Source: Dipteris shenzhenensis (taxonomy: Eukaryota > Polypodiophyta > Polypodiopsida > Gleicheniales). From it: a DNA stretch of 64,000 bases. Shown in pieces: positions 12,198-25,200 of this stretch (the first letter of the stretch is position 1; each line of letters opens with the position of its first letter). The stretch lies in NCBI GenBank assembly GCA_047967505.1, contig CM106539.1; one strand, 5' to 3'. The position numbers and the translations under genes are program-made. The notes under the pieces are model-generated. The model was not told where the DNA came from. It did no database searches and saw nothing but the letters and a program-made list of their open reading frames with translations.

Positions 12198-13002
12198 CTA
12201 GCGATAGATTAAAGAAAAGATCAAGAAAGGTGGAATAAGCTCTACACATTCTACTAAGCCATGATTGAGGCAAATTATATCCCACATATCTGCTTCATCC
12301 AGATAGATCCCATCCTTCGAGTAAGACCTATCATCCCCTGCCTCGGTGAAATTCCAATCACTAGCTAATATCCATTTATCTACAATCATCTTCTAATTTA
12401 AAGCATTCTAGCAAGCATACCTCTCACTAGAATTATTGGGGGCATAAACACTCAAAACATTGATCTTCACATTCTCTACTAACACAAAGATTGCAATAAA
12501 CCACCCATTCTCCCCGTGGAAAAGCTCCTTACCCCCCAAATAAGCTTTGACAACCACAACAGAACCTCCCCTGCCATGAACTAAGACGTTATACCCTGCA
12601 CGAGTGAGGGAGAACAAGAAGTGATCACTTTTGCCATATTTGACTTCTTGCAGCATAATAACATCCGAGTGATGTTTACGGATGATTGATGGACAACCAC
12701 GTTGTGTAGCAGGGGTGCAATAGCTGCGGATATTCCAAGAAAACACAGATACTTGCTCAAACCCCCACCTCCCGACGATGATAATCTGCTAACTTGCCAG
12801 GACTTTGTACCTTGAGTAAACTGAACATATTCTCTTTGCCATGACCAACTATCTGAGCCACTTCCTTAATGCGCTTTGACATAGATCTGGAGGTAGGCGC
12901 ATTCGTATCGATAGTGTCCAACAACTTTCTTGGCTGGTGGATGTGTAAGAGACGCGCCTTCGGGAGTGGCGCTAGCGAGACGCACTCGACGAGCAGGTGC
13001 AT
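12198..13002 (-). pseudogene. L1-type LINE relic: ORF1 tail and ORF2 endonuclease, 3' part missing
   Basis: On the minus strand 13002-12757 reads a Lys/Arg-rich tail, probably of the ORF1 (gag-like) protein. ORF2 starts at about 12746 with FSWNIRSY, then SDVIMLQEVKYGKSDHF and INVLSVYAPNN, the order of an AP-type LINE endonuclease. A frame break at about 12400 is followed by ASDWNFTEAGDDRS, equivalent to the GDFN motif, with the central residues changed. The copy stops at about 12200, where tandem repeats begin. No RT follows. Unlike typical 5'-truncated LINEs it keeps the 5' side, so a later deletion is likely. Confidence 0.75.
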
Positions 13003-13660
13003 GGGTTTTTGATGGTGCGAAATTGAGCGATACCAGTGGTGTTTCTTTGAGTCAGCGACAAATGCATCGCTGAGCGAAGAAGAAGAAGAAGATGAAAAGG
13101 TCCACGCCTACAATAGAAGAGAGTATAACCGCCATTTTGTTGGTTGTGGTGGGGGTATTGGGGTTACTAGAGAGTGTCGATTCTGATGCAATCATCAAAC
13201 GAACGTACTTTCTTATTTGGCTTCATATAAAATGAACGTACTTTCTTATTTGGGGATGGATCAAGCTCTGGTCTATGGATTAAGTGGATGTCTACTTGCA
13301 TAGGTTCTCTACCTTAGCATAGCCCGAAATAATTGTTATGCCTTTTGCACCACACTAATTTGACTTCTATCAGGTTTAGCTGCTGCCAGAGTGGATTTGC
13401 ACAGTCCATCGTGAGTGCCATGTGTTAAGGCATTAACAACCTGCGGGGTTAGTGCAGATCCCAAGGGGTGCAAGTGGCCGCAACCCTTTAGTCATAATAG
13501 TTGCAACTACATATGTTGTATATCCATGGGATCAAGTGTCTCTTGATCATTATGCATATTCACGGATTCGGATACACTGTGTCTTCATTCTTTTCCTCAT
13601 ACTCTGTGTTGTGTGTGTGTGTGAGTATGCATGCCATCTTCTTTCTGTAGTGCCTATAGC
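13003..13660. other. Intergenic stretch without recognisable content
   Basis: Contains a short GT run near 13610-13622. No coding frame, RNA gene or transposon end was recognised. Confidence 0.4.
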
Positions 13661-13985
13661 TTAGGGCATTACACTATGCAATGTCGGTACACCTGTATGA
13701 ATCCCCAAATCTCCCACTAGTTGATCAAGCCATTTAGCCTCCTTGCAACCCTCTGTGGCTGCAACATACTCTTCTTTATGACCGTGTGTCAACCATTGAC
13801 TAAGGTAGAAAGTATCCGAGTAGAAATCTGAATACTTTGTGTATCCCACACATTGGTCTTCAAGCACACCACTAGACTCTGCCACTCGTCTCAAGTTACT
13901 TGTAGGAATTTCTTATAGTATCCCACAATTCCCAACAAATATTTCACTTCATCATCACTGGTCAACATGAACCTCATGGATAAGA
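13661..13985 (-). pseudogene. Fragments of copia RNase H and gypsy RT thumb
   Basis: The minus strand at 13894-13661 reads GYTKYSDFYSD and then EEYVAATEGCKEAKWLDQLV, the two blocks of copia RNase H with the middle deleted. Just upstream on the same strand (about 13975-13900) it reads EVKYLLGIVGYYKKF, the end of a gypsy RT domain. Pieces of two superfamilies therefore abut, with no LTRs. Confidence 0.65.
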
Positions 13986-14388
13986 TTACTACCTTGGTTC
14001 TCTAAATCTCCTAAATTAACAACTCATCAACTCACAATTCAATTGATCCTTCCCCAACAGTTTGTTCTCTGACTGCAGGACTTGAACACCTGATGAACAT
14101 TTCATGATTAAGTGCAATAGAGCCCAGCAGATCGGTAAATGAGATCATCGTCGACTTGCGTCATTGTTAATGAAAGGGCTCCAAGATATGACAAGAACTG
14201 CCGAGCCAGCATACACAAATGATCTTTTGATAAGCTTAGTTTTTTAACATGAATCTAAGAAGGAAGAACCCTTTCCCTTGATATCTAGCAGAGTAGCCCG
14301 ACGATGGAACATCACATTCATATGAAACAAACTCCTCCAATTCTTGCATAGATGGAACATGCCGTGTAAAGAAGGTATAATCCTCCTT

Positions 14389-14738
14389 TCACCAGACGAG
14401 TAAGTTCAATTTGTCCATATATAGTTTGCAAGCCACAACATGCTTCCTCCCTATTTCAAACCAAGGCTTGTTTGCCACTTCACGCGCTCGCCTATCTGCC
14501 TTAGCGCAAAGAAGCTTTCTTGCAACATCATCTTCCAACTCCGAGAAGCCTCCTTCCAATCTTTGAACCAACTTGTTAGCATAAGAAGGAACATGATGAG
14601 AACCATCGTCGGAGCAATGACCTTCTGTCTCGGGTTCTCACTCCTTGCATCATTTCTAAGAGCAGAACCTAGCGCATCATTCTCACTACATTGTTCTGTC
14701 AAACATTGTACCTTCCTCGAAGTCTTCACCCTCAGCAT
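14389..14738 (-). pseudogene. Unrecognised charged, coiled-coil-like coding relic
   Basis: Two overlapping minus frames (14738-14451 and 14571-14389) join by one frameshift near 14570. Residues such as TEQCSENDALGSALRND and RLEGGFSELEDDVARKLL are rich in Leu, Glu, Arg and Lys. I recognise no family. A retroelement gag or a host gene fragment are both possible. Confidence 0.3.
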
Positions 14739-15669
14739 CTCCCCATTTAGAGCACTTCACTCCGAGCCTTAGATTACCAGAAGCAGGAGGTGGAACAGAC
14801 ATGCATGAGGTTCCCGCCTTAGGTCTCCAGTTTCCTCTTTGTCACCTCCCCCTTACTCTAACATCCATCTTCTTTTTTGCCACATAATGGAATTTTAATT
14901 CCTCAGGTGCACTATGTGTGGCCTATGCAGACAACTAGTAGGTTTCTTTCCCAAGGGGTTTTTATACTCGGGCAACCACTCGGGTATCTTCTTCCACCTA
15001 GTGGCAACTTTGTCTCCCTACTAGTGGTTGCCTTCGTTTGCATCTTGCTAAGAGAGCATAGGTCCTAGGTAGTTGTGTGGACCTAGACGGGCCGGTAGCC
15101 ATCTATGCAAAAGGGACATGGAGTGATTTGTAGCAAGTTGATTCGGCACAAGACATATTAGACTGTAGAGAAGCTTGTTCGGCACCACTCCCTTGCCCAA
15201 GAATTTGCCAACCAATAAAAAACATTCTCGGGTGTGGAGTGGTCAGTATTGGATGTGGTCGATGCAAATCAATGAATGATCATCTACTGCATATCTCGAT
15301 CAATATCTCAAGCCGCCCTATCCGAACACTGGCATGATGACGTCCATCCTCTTTTTTCTTCTACTAAAATTGAAAGTGCGAATAGTGCCCTCATACAGGG
15401 TGACCAAGATAGAATTCCGAGTTGCTCTTGGGGCTTGATGAACTCAAGACTACACACGCACCCCATACTCACCCACGTGTGGTCCAATCGAGGGGCACCC
15501 GACTTGGATGGGTGGGCACAGGGTCCAACACACACACACGCACGCAACGACATGCTCACATTTTAACCACGGAGCGGGTGAAAGAAAAAAGGTTGGAATA
15601 TTGGGATGATGAAGAACCAGGCACTACTTAAGATGAAGTCTTAGAAGTCAAATCTTTTGCTGAGCTGCA
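14739..15669 (+). promoter_or_regulatory. 5' flank and presumed promoter/5' UTR of ClpT
   Basis: No transposon or gene is recognised between 14,780 and 15,669. There is a short CA-rich run at 15529-15543. No convincing TATA box was identified. The start codon context is GAGCTGCAATGGCT. Confidence 0.45.
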
Positions 15670-16282
15670 ATGGCTATAAGGGCCTCGTCTGCTGGTGTGG
15701 CCTCCTTGGCCTTAGCCTCCGACACTTCTCCCTCCTTCTCTTCTACCTTCGCTTCTTCTTCTCGTCTGCAGTCTCGCTTCTTTTCTCCTTCTGGTTCTCT
15801 TTGGTCCATCCTTCCTTTCCCCTCTTTCTATCGAGTTTACCGGAGAAGAGCAGAACCTCTTATTCGTATGATGCTTCCTTCAGTGTAAATATCTACCCCA
15901 CTCGTCACTAATGGCCGGCGCTGCGGCCCAGGAAAGACCAAAGGAACTTTTTTCCAATCTTAGATATGCAAACGAGAGTTCTGACGTGATCCATTTTCGT
16001 TGCTTTTTTCACTGACATTTTATTCTGTGCAGTTATCCGGAAAGGGCTTCGAGTCCCGATCGGTCAAGGTAAGATTTTGGTCCTCTAGAGTGGCAACTAC
16101 AGTTTCGTGTCTCGGTACTGATTACCCTCCCATTAGTTGTTTCTGGTATTTATCTTGAAAGATGTTTGGCAGATGGTCGGCCAGAGCAATCAAGACCTTC
16201 AGCATGGCCGAGTTAGAGGCACGAAAGATGAAGTATCCTACCACTGGTACGGAAGCTTTGTTGATGGGCATGCTAACTGAAG
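15670..16282 (+). CDS. CLPT: ClpT exons 1-3 with two short introns
   Basis: Exon 1 (15670-15884) encodes the transit peptide and ends in phase 2 before GTAAAT. Intron 1 is 148 bp and ends TGTGCAG. Exon 2 (16033-16068) is only 36 nt and encodes the PER..SSPDRS linker. Intron 2 is 104 bp (GTAAGA...TTTGGCAG). Exon 3 (16173-16282) begins inside the Arg codon before WSARAIK and ends at LTE-G with donor GTACGT. An ATG at 16162 looks like a start, but it lies inside intron 2: the acceptor at 16171-16172 keeps the frame and restores the family consensus. Confidence 0.88.
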
Positions 16283-19200
16283 GTACGTTTCTTCTGTTGC
16301 TACACCTAAGTTTGTTCCATTGTAAGTTTGTTAACACTGAGTTTCAGAGGAGGTATTATAGTGGAGGATTGAAACTTCTCTTTTGAATTTCCACGGTAAT
16401 ATTTTTGAAAATTAACTAAGTTGTGTGCTTCAAATTGCCACTTATGGAGATTATCCTACAAAATTGCCTTTTAATTAGCCTAAGGCCTTTATAAAGTCGT
16501 TTGCTTTCTCTTTTGCCTTGCTTTACCACAATACTAGGAGGTAGTGCCACACACACTTTTGCACTCTTGTTCCATCTTCTGCCTCCATTATGTGGCTGTT
16601 AGAATGCGTTTTGCAGCTTATCGTTTCAGTTGCTATTAGAAGGAGGCACACGTGGTAAGAATAGAACTTATTTTCGCTGCTGCTCCTTATAGCTTGGAGG
16701 TATATATGTTGACGGTGGTGTGACCATGCTTGTGTTTGATATTGAATGGTGGTGCGATGAACCTTTTGTGAAGGTGGAGCACCCATACTTGCATAGTCAT
16801 TTGCGTTGAGCTTGTGATCGTAATAAACGGGGAAGATGAGGATTAGGCAAGACAATTAGTCAATGCTATGCATGATAGAGGGTATGGTCTTCATTCTTGC
16901 GAGTGACTGTCATGAGATTGAAACTACATTATTTGTTGTGCTTCCAAAGGATGAGTTTTTGCATGTTCCTAGATTTTATCTAGATATATATTGAGTTTGG
17001 CAACATTGGCCAGAGATGAGTTAGAGCTAGGTGTGCTGAGGTGGATGACTCCTAGCAATGGTGGGCACTTCCGTTAGATTAGGACAAGTCTGTTAGAAAT
17101 CGACCAAAAGAGGGTACGCACAGCTCTATACCTTTCGTTGGCGTAAGTACTTTGTGCAAGTTTTTCTTACAGGACTACTTTGCAGTTTTTCCTTTGCAGG
17201 TTCTTCTCTTTGCAAAGAAATTGGGGCTTTTGAGCTATTTGTAGGCACATTGCATTTTTTGGAGTGCTCTTGTGCACTTTTTGGGCAGACATTGCAGTTG
17301 GTTTGCAGTTCTTGAAGAAATTTGGGACTTTTGCAATTACACTGCAATTTTGCTATGAAAATTAGGGCTTTTGCAGGTAGAGTGCAAATTGTGCAACATT
17401 TGGGGCTTTCATACCATTTGTTCTCTTTTGTATGCAAGAAATTGGGGCTTTTGCATTTGGGTTGCAATTTTGCAGGTAAAAGAGCATTTTGGAAGTCGGC
17501 AAGAATTTTTGGACTCAGTACGAGTCAATTTACAGAATTTTGCCCCTTTTTGCAGATTCTATTTGTAGATTTTTGGGCATTCAGCAGAGCATTGTGGTGC
17601 ATGTTGAGCCTTTGATAGGCTGTGACAATATTTGTCAATGTGGGCAAATTTTCTTTGGCAGATTTTACTTGTGTATTTTGCATCTCAGGAAGGGATTTTA
17701 CTTGTTTAGTTTGCTGTATTTCTGAGTTTATTTGGCAAAAATGGCTCAGAACAATCCCAATGACGTGTTCGGAGTCCTCACATAGGAGGATAAGTTGGAT
17801 GGCACCTACTGTTTGTGGAGTTTTATGGTTCGCAATATCTTAGTTGGTAGACATCTTTGGGATTATGTCAATGGAGATGAAGCAAGACTAGATACAGTGG
17901 CTACACCTGTCACTCCTACAGTTGGAGGCAGGGGTAGAGGTCAAAATGCAGCACAAGTAGTTGGAGCTGCCGCTCTAGGAGCTCCCACAGCAGAGCAGAA
18001 AAGATGGGATTCTAGGGATGCACAAGCACTATCAGTGATTTCTCGCTCTGTCAAGAGGTTCATTATACCTCACATTCGGTCATGCAAGACATCAAAGGCA
18101 GCTTGGGAGATACTAGAGAGTATGTTTGCAGCAAGAAATGATGTCAGAGTTTCCTTTATGAAGCGAGAGCTTTCTCATACGCATATGGATGAGGGAGATT
18201 CCATGAATTCTCATCTCACAAAGCTTCAGGATTTGAGGGAGCAACTGCTGAATATTGATGAAGTCATTCTGGATTTAGAGATGATTACCACCACTTTGAA
18301 TTTTCTTCTTGAGTCCTATCTCGATTTTCACACCTCGCTGAATTTGTCATTGAGGGGGGCAGCAATCCTTTCTCTTTTCATGAGTTGGTAGGACTTTTGT
18401 TGCAGAAGGAGCAGACACAAAGAAATATGGCAACCCGGGCTGGCGAGCATGCCATGCTTTTCAAGTTTAAGCCCAAGGGAAAAGAGCATCAAAAGCAACA
18501 TGCCAATCAGTCCTCACATCAGCATAAAGCTGATTCATGACAGCTCTCTTATAAGGCTAAGGGTGATGCAGACAAGCAGAAAAAGGACATATGCTACTAC
18601 TGCAAGAGGCCAGGTCATTATATTGGTGAGTGCAAGAAGCGCATAGCTAAAGAGAAGAAAAGGAATTCAGGTATGGTTGTGTCAGATGCATCAGCTCCTC
18701 ATTTATATGATGGGGGAGATGTTGCAGCCAACTTTGTGGAAGAGCACTATGCCTTTCTGTCTTGCACTTTAGATTTTTCAGTGGGTAGTTCAGATGCTAC
18801 AATCACTAATGACGATGACCCTTTTTTTTGACTTGTAGCTATGATCCTTCAAAGGATGCATGCTCTCTTAGTGTCAATGAGACACTGAATACTTCTCTTC
18901 CATTTTTCTCACAGCTGCTGCTCCCCATCTCCCCTCCTTCGCTTCAGCAGCCCACCTTTTACCCTTTTCCGCCTCCCTCTCTTTTGCCTTTGTGCTGCCT
19001 GCTGCAGCCTCATGGCAGTTTTCTCCCCCCTGCTTGGTGCCTCTTGTCCCTTTGCGTAGACTCATACTGTGCTCCAGCAGCTCCCCGTGCTTCAGTAGCT
19101 AGCCGGCAGGGCTTTTGCCTCCCCCTTGGGCTCATGGGTGTCGCTGCGACCATGACACGTCCCATGCACTCCTGAAACCTCTGATCTGCAAACAAACACA

Positions 19201-22200
19201 CACCACGTGAGAACTAAGCAGGCTGCTCACCACCCAACCATGACATCTACAGGATGTGATCTCGAATCAGGAGATGTCCCCTCCGAGCCACGAGCTGAGC
19301 TACTGGCACGAACTCCCAATCAGATCCAAACCAGCCTGGTGTCCCATACCACCAGGTGGCGCTGTGAAGCCCTGGATCTGCCACTGGGCCTTGGGCTACG
19401 CTAAGATGCAGGCGCGTGCCGTGACTCAATCCAGGATCAGACCTAGCACCTGGGAACGAAACTTGCTCCCAACTGCACACTGAGAACTGAACTCCCTGGG
19501 CCCCTTTTACAGACTCGGGCCCCGAGCGCCAAAAATAGCGAAGACCTATAAATAGTTCGTACCCTTGTCACTCAACCTGAGAATCAAGCCTGCCTAGCTC
19601 TAAGCCTCCCCAGGCTACCTGAGCTAGTCTAGTGTACCTAGTACACGTCAGATACCAATCCGTGCACATGACATACTCCCCCTCCTCTAAGAACTCACTC
19701 CTGAGTTCGCTAAAAAACTCGGAAATGTTCTCTGGAGGTTTTGTAATGTCTCCCATGTTGCATCCTCCTCAACATGATCCTTCCACTTGATTTTGTATTC
19801 CGTGATAGATCGATTACGAATCTGTCTGTCACGAAATTCAAGAATACACTCAGGTTCGTGAGGAATAAAAGTCAAATCTGTAACTTCTATTATCTCGTGA
19901 GAAGAAACAAGTTGATCTTCCGCACCCAAAAGTTCTTTCAGTCTACTGACATGAAAGACTGGATGTACTTTAACATCAGGAGGCAATTCTAGTCGATATG
20001 CAACTCTGGTCCAATTCTTTTAATGACCTTGAATGGGCCACAGTATCTGGGGGATAATTTCGGAACCAAACCAGTACTTAGGCTCTTGGATTCCTTGGGA
20101 ATTCGCAAATATACCATCGTTCCTTCAGAGAACTCTCTAGGTGAACGATGTCTATTAGCATAAAATCTGTCCCGATCTTGGGCACTTCTAATAGACTCCT
20201 TGGCAAACTGCAACATTTCCTACATGTCTTGCAAGAAGTTCTTAGCAGCATCATTTTGAATCCCTTTTAACCCAACCATAACTGGTGACTTAGGTTGAAA
20301 CCCGTACATAAGCATAAAAGGACTGTAACCAGTACTAGAATGCTTTGCACTGTTGTAAGCAAATTCTATCATAGGTAGATAATCTTCCCATGAAGACTGT
20401 CTCTTAGATACATATGCCCGAAGCATGTCTTTAAGCAACTGGTTAACCTTCTCTGTACTGCCATTGGATTGTGCATGATCCGAGGAACTCATACTTAGAG
20501 TAGTTTCTAACTTCTCAAAAACAAGTGTCCAAAAATTACTTGTAAACTTTGAGTCCCTGTCACTGACTATGTCAGATGGCAAACCATACAGCTTAAACAA
20601 GTGGTCCACAAACTCGTGAGCCAACTGAACAGCTGAAATAGTTGTTCTAGTAGGTAAGAACCTAGCCATTTTTGTCAAACGGTCGACTATGACCCAAATG
20701 GAGTCATGATTCTTGCGCGTTCGAGGCAAACCAGTAATAAAATCCATGGAAATACTTTCCCATTTATTACCTGGAATCTGTAATGGCTGTAATAAACCCG
20801 CGCTTCTAAGGCATTCTGCCCTAGTAACCTGACAAACTCGGCAACCTACTACATAGTTATCAATGAATGCACGCATCTTAGGCCAATAAAAGGTATGCTT
20901 CACAAGAGACAGAGTCCTATGTATACCCGGATGTCCAGCACTAGGAGCATCATGACACTCCCAGAGAATCTTGGATTTAAGGTCCAGAACATCTGGCACA
21001 CAAATCTTTTCATTCCGGAACAGCAAGCCGTTCCTAATCATCCACTGACCTCCCGCCGCCTGTACCGTAGGTGGCACAATCCCTGAGTCCTGGTCAACCA
21101 TGGAGCTCCCATCCTGGACTCTCTGCCAATAAGAACTGAAATGACTATCAGTTGCGTATAGCCCTCTCAAGAATTGAAATAGGTCTGAGGATATTTTCGT
21201 AAATGACAGAGCATTTACAAACTTAACTCAACTTAAGGCATCCGCCACACTATTCAACGAACCCTTACGATAACGTATGTATGAGGCCCGAATCAAAAAA
21301 AAAGAGCAAGGAGCTGAACAGGCCCTCTAGGAACACGCGGCCTATGGAACCCAAAAGAAGTTGAAGATCATGTTTTGGAATTGTAGAGGTTTCCCTTGGC
21401 ATAAAGGGGCTGGATTGAATGAAGTTATGCATGATGCAGACATTATTTTTCTCGCAGAGACTTGGGAAAGGGACATATGCAGAATTCCTAAAATTAATGG
21501 ATACGTGGTGCACTCCATCTGGCAAAAGCAAGTTGGCCTACGAGGGCAAGGAGGGGTAGCATGCATATACAAGGAGCATATACAAGACATGATTTCCATA
21601 GCCAAAGATGACATCCACAAACGCTTCATATGGATCATGGTAAAAGGAATGCACTCACCACTTTACATTGCAGGGTGCTACATTCCTCATAGAGAATCTC
21701 CCTTCTACCAAAGACATGAGGTTGACCCAACCCAGCCACTTGGAGACCTGTGCTTGGATATAGCTATGTTCAACAAAAAAGGAAATGTTTTGCTCATTGG
21801 TGATTTCAATGCACGGATAGGAGATCTACAGTTTCACTATCCCACTCAGCAAGAATACATCAAGGAACATGAGATAGACATTGACCCCATTTGGTGTAGA
21901 TGCTCGAAGGATAAGGAAGTGAATGCACATGGTAGGGCATTGGAGCAATTGATGAATGGAATGCACATGTTGGTGGTGAATGGCACAGCCCTTTTCCCAA
22001 AATCAAATACCCCTACTTGTTTCCCTGCCAGTGGAGGGGCTAGTGTGATCGACTATGCATTGATTGGTTTGGAAGCTTGCCATCTCATTCATAATTTCTC
22101 ACTTGGCTCAAAGTCCCCTGATTCAGATCACACACCACTATATGTGGAGCTTAATATATTACTTGCCAAGGCAACTTTAGAAGAGCGCAAAACAGTTGAA

Positions 22201-25200
22201 GGCAACTATCATATAAATGAGGCAAAGAAGGTGGAGTACGCTGAAACTCTAGAGACGTGTCTGCTGGGAAAACAGAAAATTGGGTGGACAGAATTGAAAA
22301 ATGCTATTCTCACTACAGCCAAGTCAGTTTTGGGGTACAAAAAGAGCAATAAAGAATGCAAGAAAGGGCTACCATACAATGTTTGGTTTGATGCTGAGTG
22401 CAAGGCAGCTAGGAATGCACTAAAGGGGATCCCAATGGGGGATGAGAAAAGAGCAGCTGAGAAACAGCTCCATGCACTTACACGTAAAAAAAGACGTGCA
22501 CATATTGTGAACAAGGAATGGACTGATGCAATTGATTTTATCAAGCATCCTAGAAGAGCATGGAAAGGAATTAAACAAAGGTCAAATGACATTATGGGAG
22601 ATTTTACAGAAACACAGATGCTGGAATATGCTCAACAGCTCTACACACATCCCAAGAATCGGCCCATGGTGAGCATACCTCTCAGCAGTAATACTCAGGG
22701 TCTTTTCTCATTGAAAGATGTACAAGATGGCCTCAAGAAAATGGTAAATGGAAAGGCAGCAGACACTCTACACCTAGTGGCTGAACTCATTAAGTGGACC
22801 AATGAGCACACGCAAAGGCACATAGCAATGGCACTAAATCAGGCTTTGATGCATGGTTTCCCAACAGAATGGCAAGAGAATTGGATCAAACCAATCTACA
22901 AAGGGGGTGACCGCAATCAATTAACAAATTACAGAACAATTATGGTATGTTCCACTCTAGCCAAACTATATAGCACAATAGTAGAGGCAAAATTGAGTGC
23001 TTGGGCAGAGAAAGAAATAAAAGAGCAATGGGACAAGCTGGTTTCAGACCAAAACACTGTACAGTGGATCACCTAGTCACTCTTCGAGTTTTGATGGAGG
23101 AAAGCCGCCTCAAGGGGAAGCCACTCTTCTGTTGTTTCATTGACTTTAAGAAGGCATTTGATACAGTGCCTAGGGATGTGCTATGGGAGAGAATGGAATG
23201 CATAGGGGTGCTCGAGGAAATAAGGTTTGCTGTCTTTAGACTTTATGAGAAAGTAAAATGTCAACTAAAATGTAAGGATGGGATGTCACAAGAGTTCTAT
23301 AGTAATATGGGGGTAAAACAAGGATGTCCGCTCTCACCCACTTTGTTCGGCCTATGCATTGATAGACTTGAGGAGTTGGTGAATGAAGAAGCATGTAAAG
23401 ATGAGTTATACAGCCCTCATCTAGCAGGTCTCGTGATTTGGTTGCTTCTTTACGCAGATGATGTGGTTGTTTTCAATGATAGTGAAAGTAAGATGCAAAA
23501 AATGATGGATATCTTCAGCATATTTTGTGCAGAGAGTGGGATGGCTATTAATGTCAACAAAACTAAACTCATGATAGTCAAGACTATACAGCCAAGCAGC
23601 CCCCTCCAAATCTTATATAAAGGACAACCCATTGAGACAGTGCACTCATTCAAATACTTGGGTATTGAAATCCCCGCCAATAATAGATGGAACAGCTGTG
23701 TGCAACGGAGACTTGATGCAGGATGGGCAAAATACTTCCAATTTGAAAATGAGTGCAACAATAGCAATACGAGAAGGTGGCAAGTACGAAATATGATCTT
23801 TGGGGCATATGTGATACAGACAGTACTCTACGGAGTAGAGGTATGGGGTGGGAGTATATCTCCATCAACGTGGAATGAGATAGAGAAAATGCAAAAGTCT
23901 TTCATTAGGAGGCACCTGGGCATCAAGGCTACTACACCATACTCTTTGTTACTTCTAGAGACAGGATGTATACCCATAGAGCTACATGCTCTGAAGAGAG
24001 TACTCAGATACATCACAAAGGTCAAGTGCATGGATAATGAAAGGCTACCAAAGAGAGCATGGAATGAAAGTCAGAAGCTTCAAAAGACAAACAAGGGCAA
24101 GATTTTGACATCCGGATGGGCACAGGACCTAAAAAAATGCTTCAAGAAGTGGGAAGTAGAAGAGTATTTAAACTACTCTTCAGAGGAGATTGATGGAGAG
24201 GCTTTTCATTATGACCTGCTGAATGCACTACACAGGAAATGGCAAACAGCAGAAAACAAAGATAAATTTGAGTACTATCGCACATATATCAACCCCGAAT
24301 ATTGGTCAATTTATACAGGAAGGGAGACAACAACGCAGAAGTACATATGTACACCTATAGCAGTGCATAAACGGAGGGCTTTAGCCTCACTTCGCACCCG
24401 ATCACACCAGCTGCAAATAGAAACAGGGGGATGGAAAAAGATGCCAAGGGAGAGTAGAATATGCCAACTATGTGATCAAGGTATGGTTGAAACAGAAGAA
24501 CACATGGTAATGATATGCCCTCACTATGCACACATTAGGGAAGAGTTCAATCACCTCCTCGAGGGACATAACAAACTGGCTGATTTGCTGCATAAAGGGT
24601 CACCTTCAGCTTTAGGAACATTTGTGTATAAGCTCTTTAAGCATAGGAATCCACCTGAATCCTAGAAGGTGGTTTCTCTTTCCACCCTCCCATCTTCGGG
24701 AGGAGCTTTCATGTACTTGTGATATTGTATTGCCCAGGTCCCATAGGCCGGTTTTGGTCTTCAGAGGACGATAATATATTCTTCTTCTTCTTCTTCTTCT
24801 GCCAATAAGAACTGAAATGACTATCAGTTGCGTATAGCCCTCTCAAGAATTGAAATAGGTCTGAGGATATTTCCGTAAATGACAGAGCATTTACAAACTT
24901 AACTCGACTTAAGGCATCCGCCACACTATTCAACGAACCCTTACGATAACGTATTTCAAAATCAAAATCTTGCATTAATTCTGCCCATCTAGCTTTCCGT
25001 CCCCTCAATGCAGATCCATCACACACATACTTAATTGACTGATGATCAGTCAATACAAGGAACTTTGAACCATACAAGTAGTGTCTCCAAACCTTAAGGG
25101 CATACACTACAGCATAAAGTTCCTTTTCTAGTGTGGGCCAACGATATTGAGTGTCGTCTAGCTTCTTACTCTCGAAAGCTACAGGTTTGCCCTCTTGGAA

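Noticed and set aside
16162-16386. Start of a separate gene at the ATG in 16162
   Set aside because: The ATG precedes the acceptor at 16171-16172; splicing there restores the ClpT consensus and phase.
23074-23076. Natural end of the LINE protein
   Set aside because: RT similarity continues without a gap in another frame, so the stop follows a frameshift.
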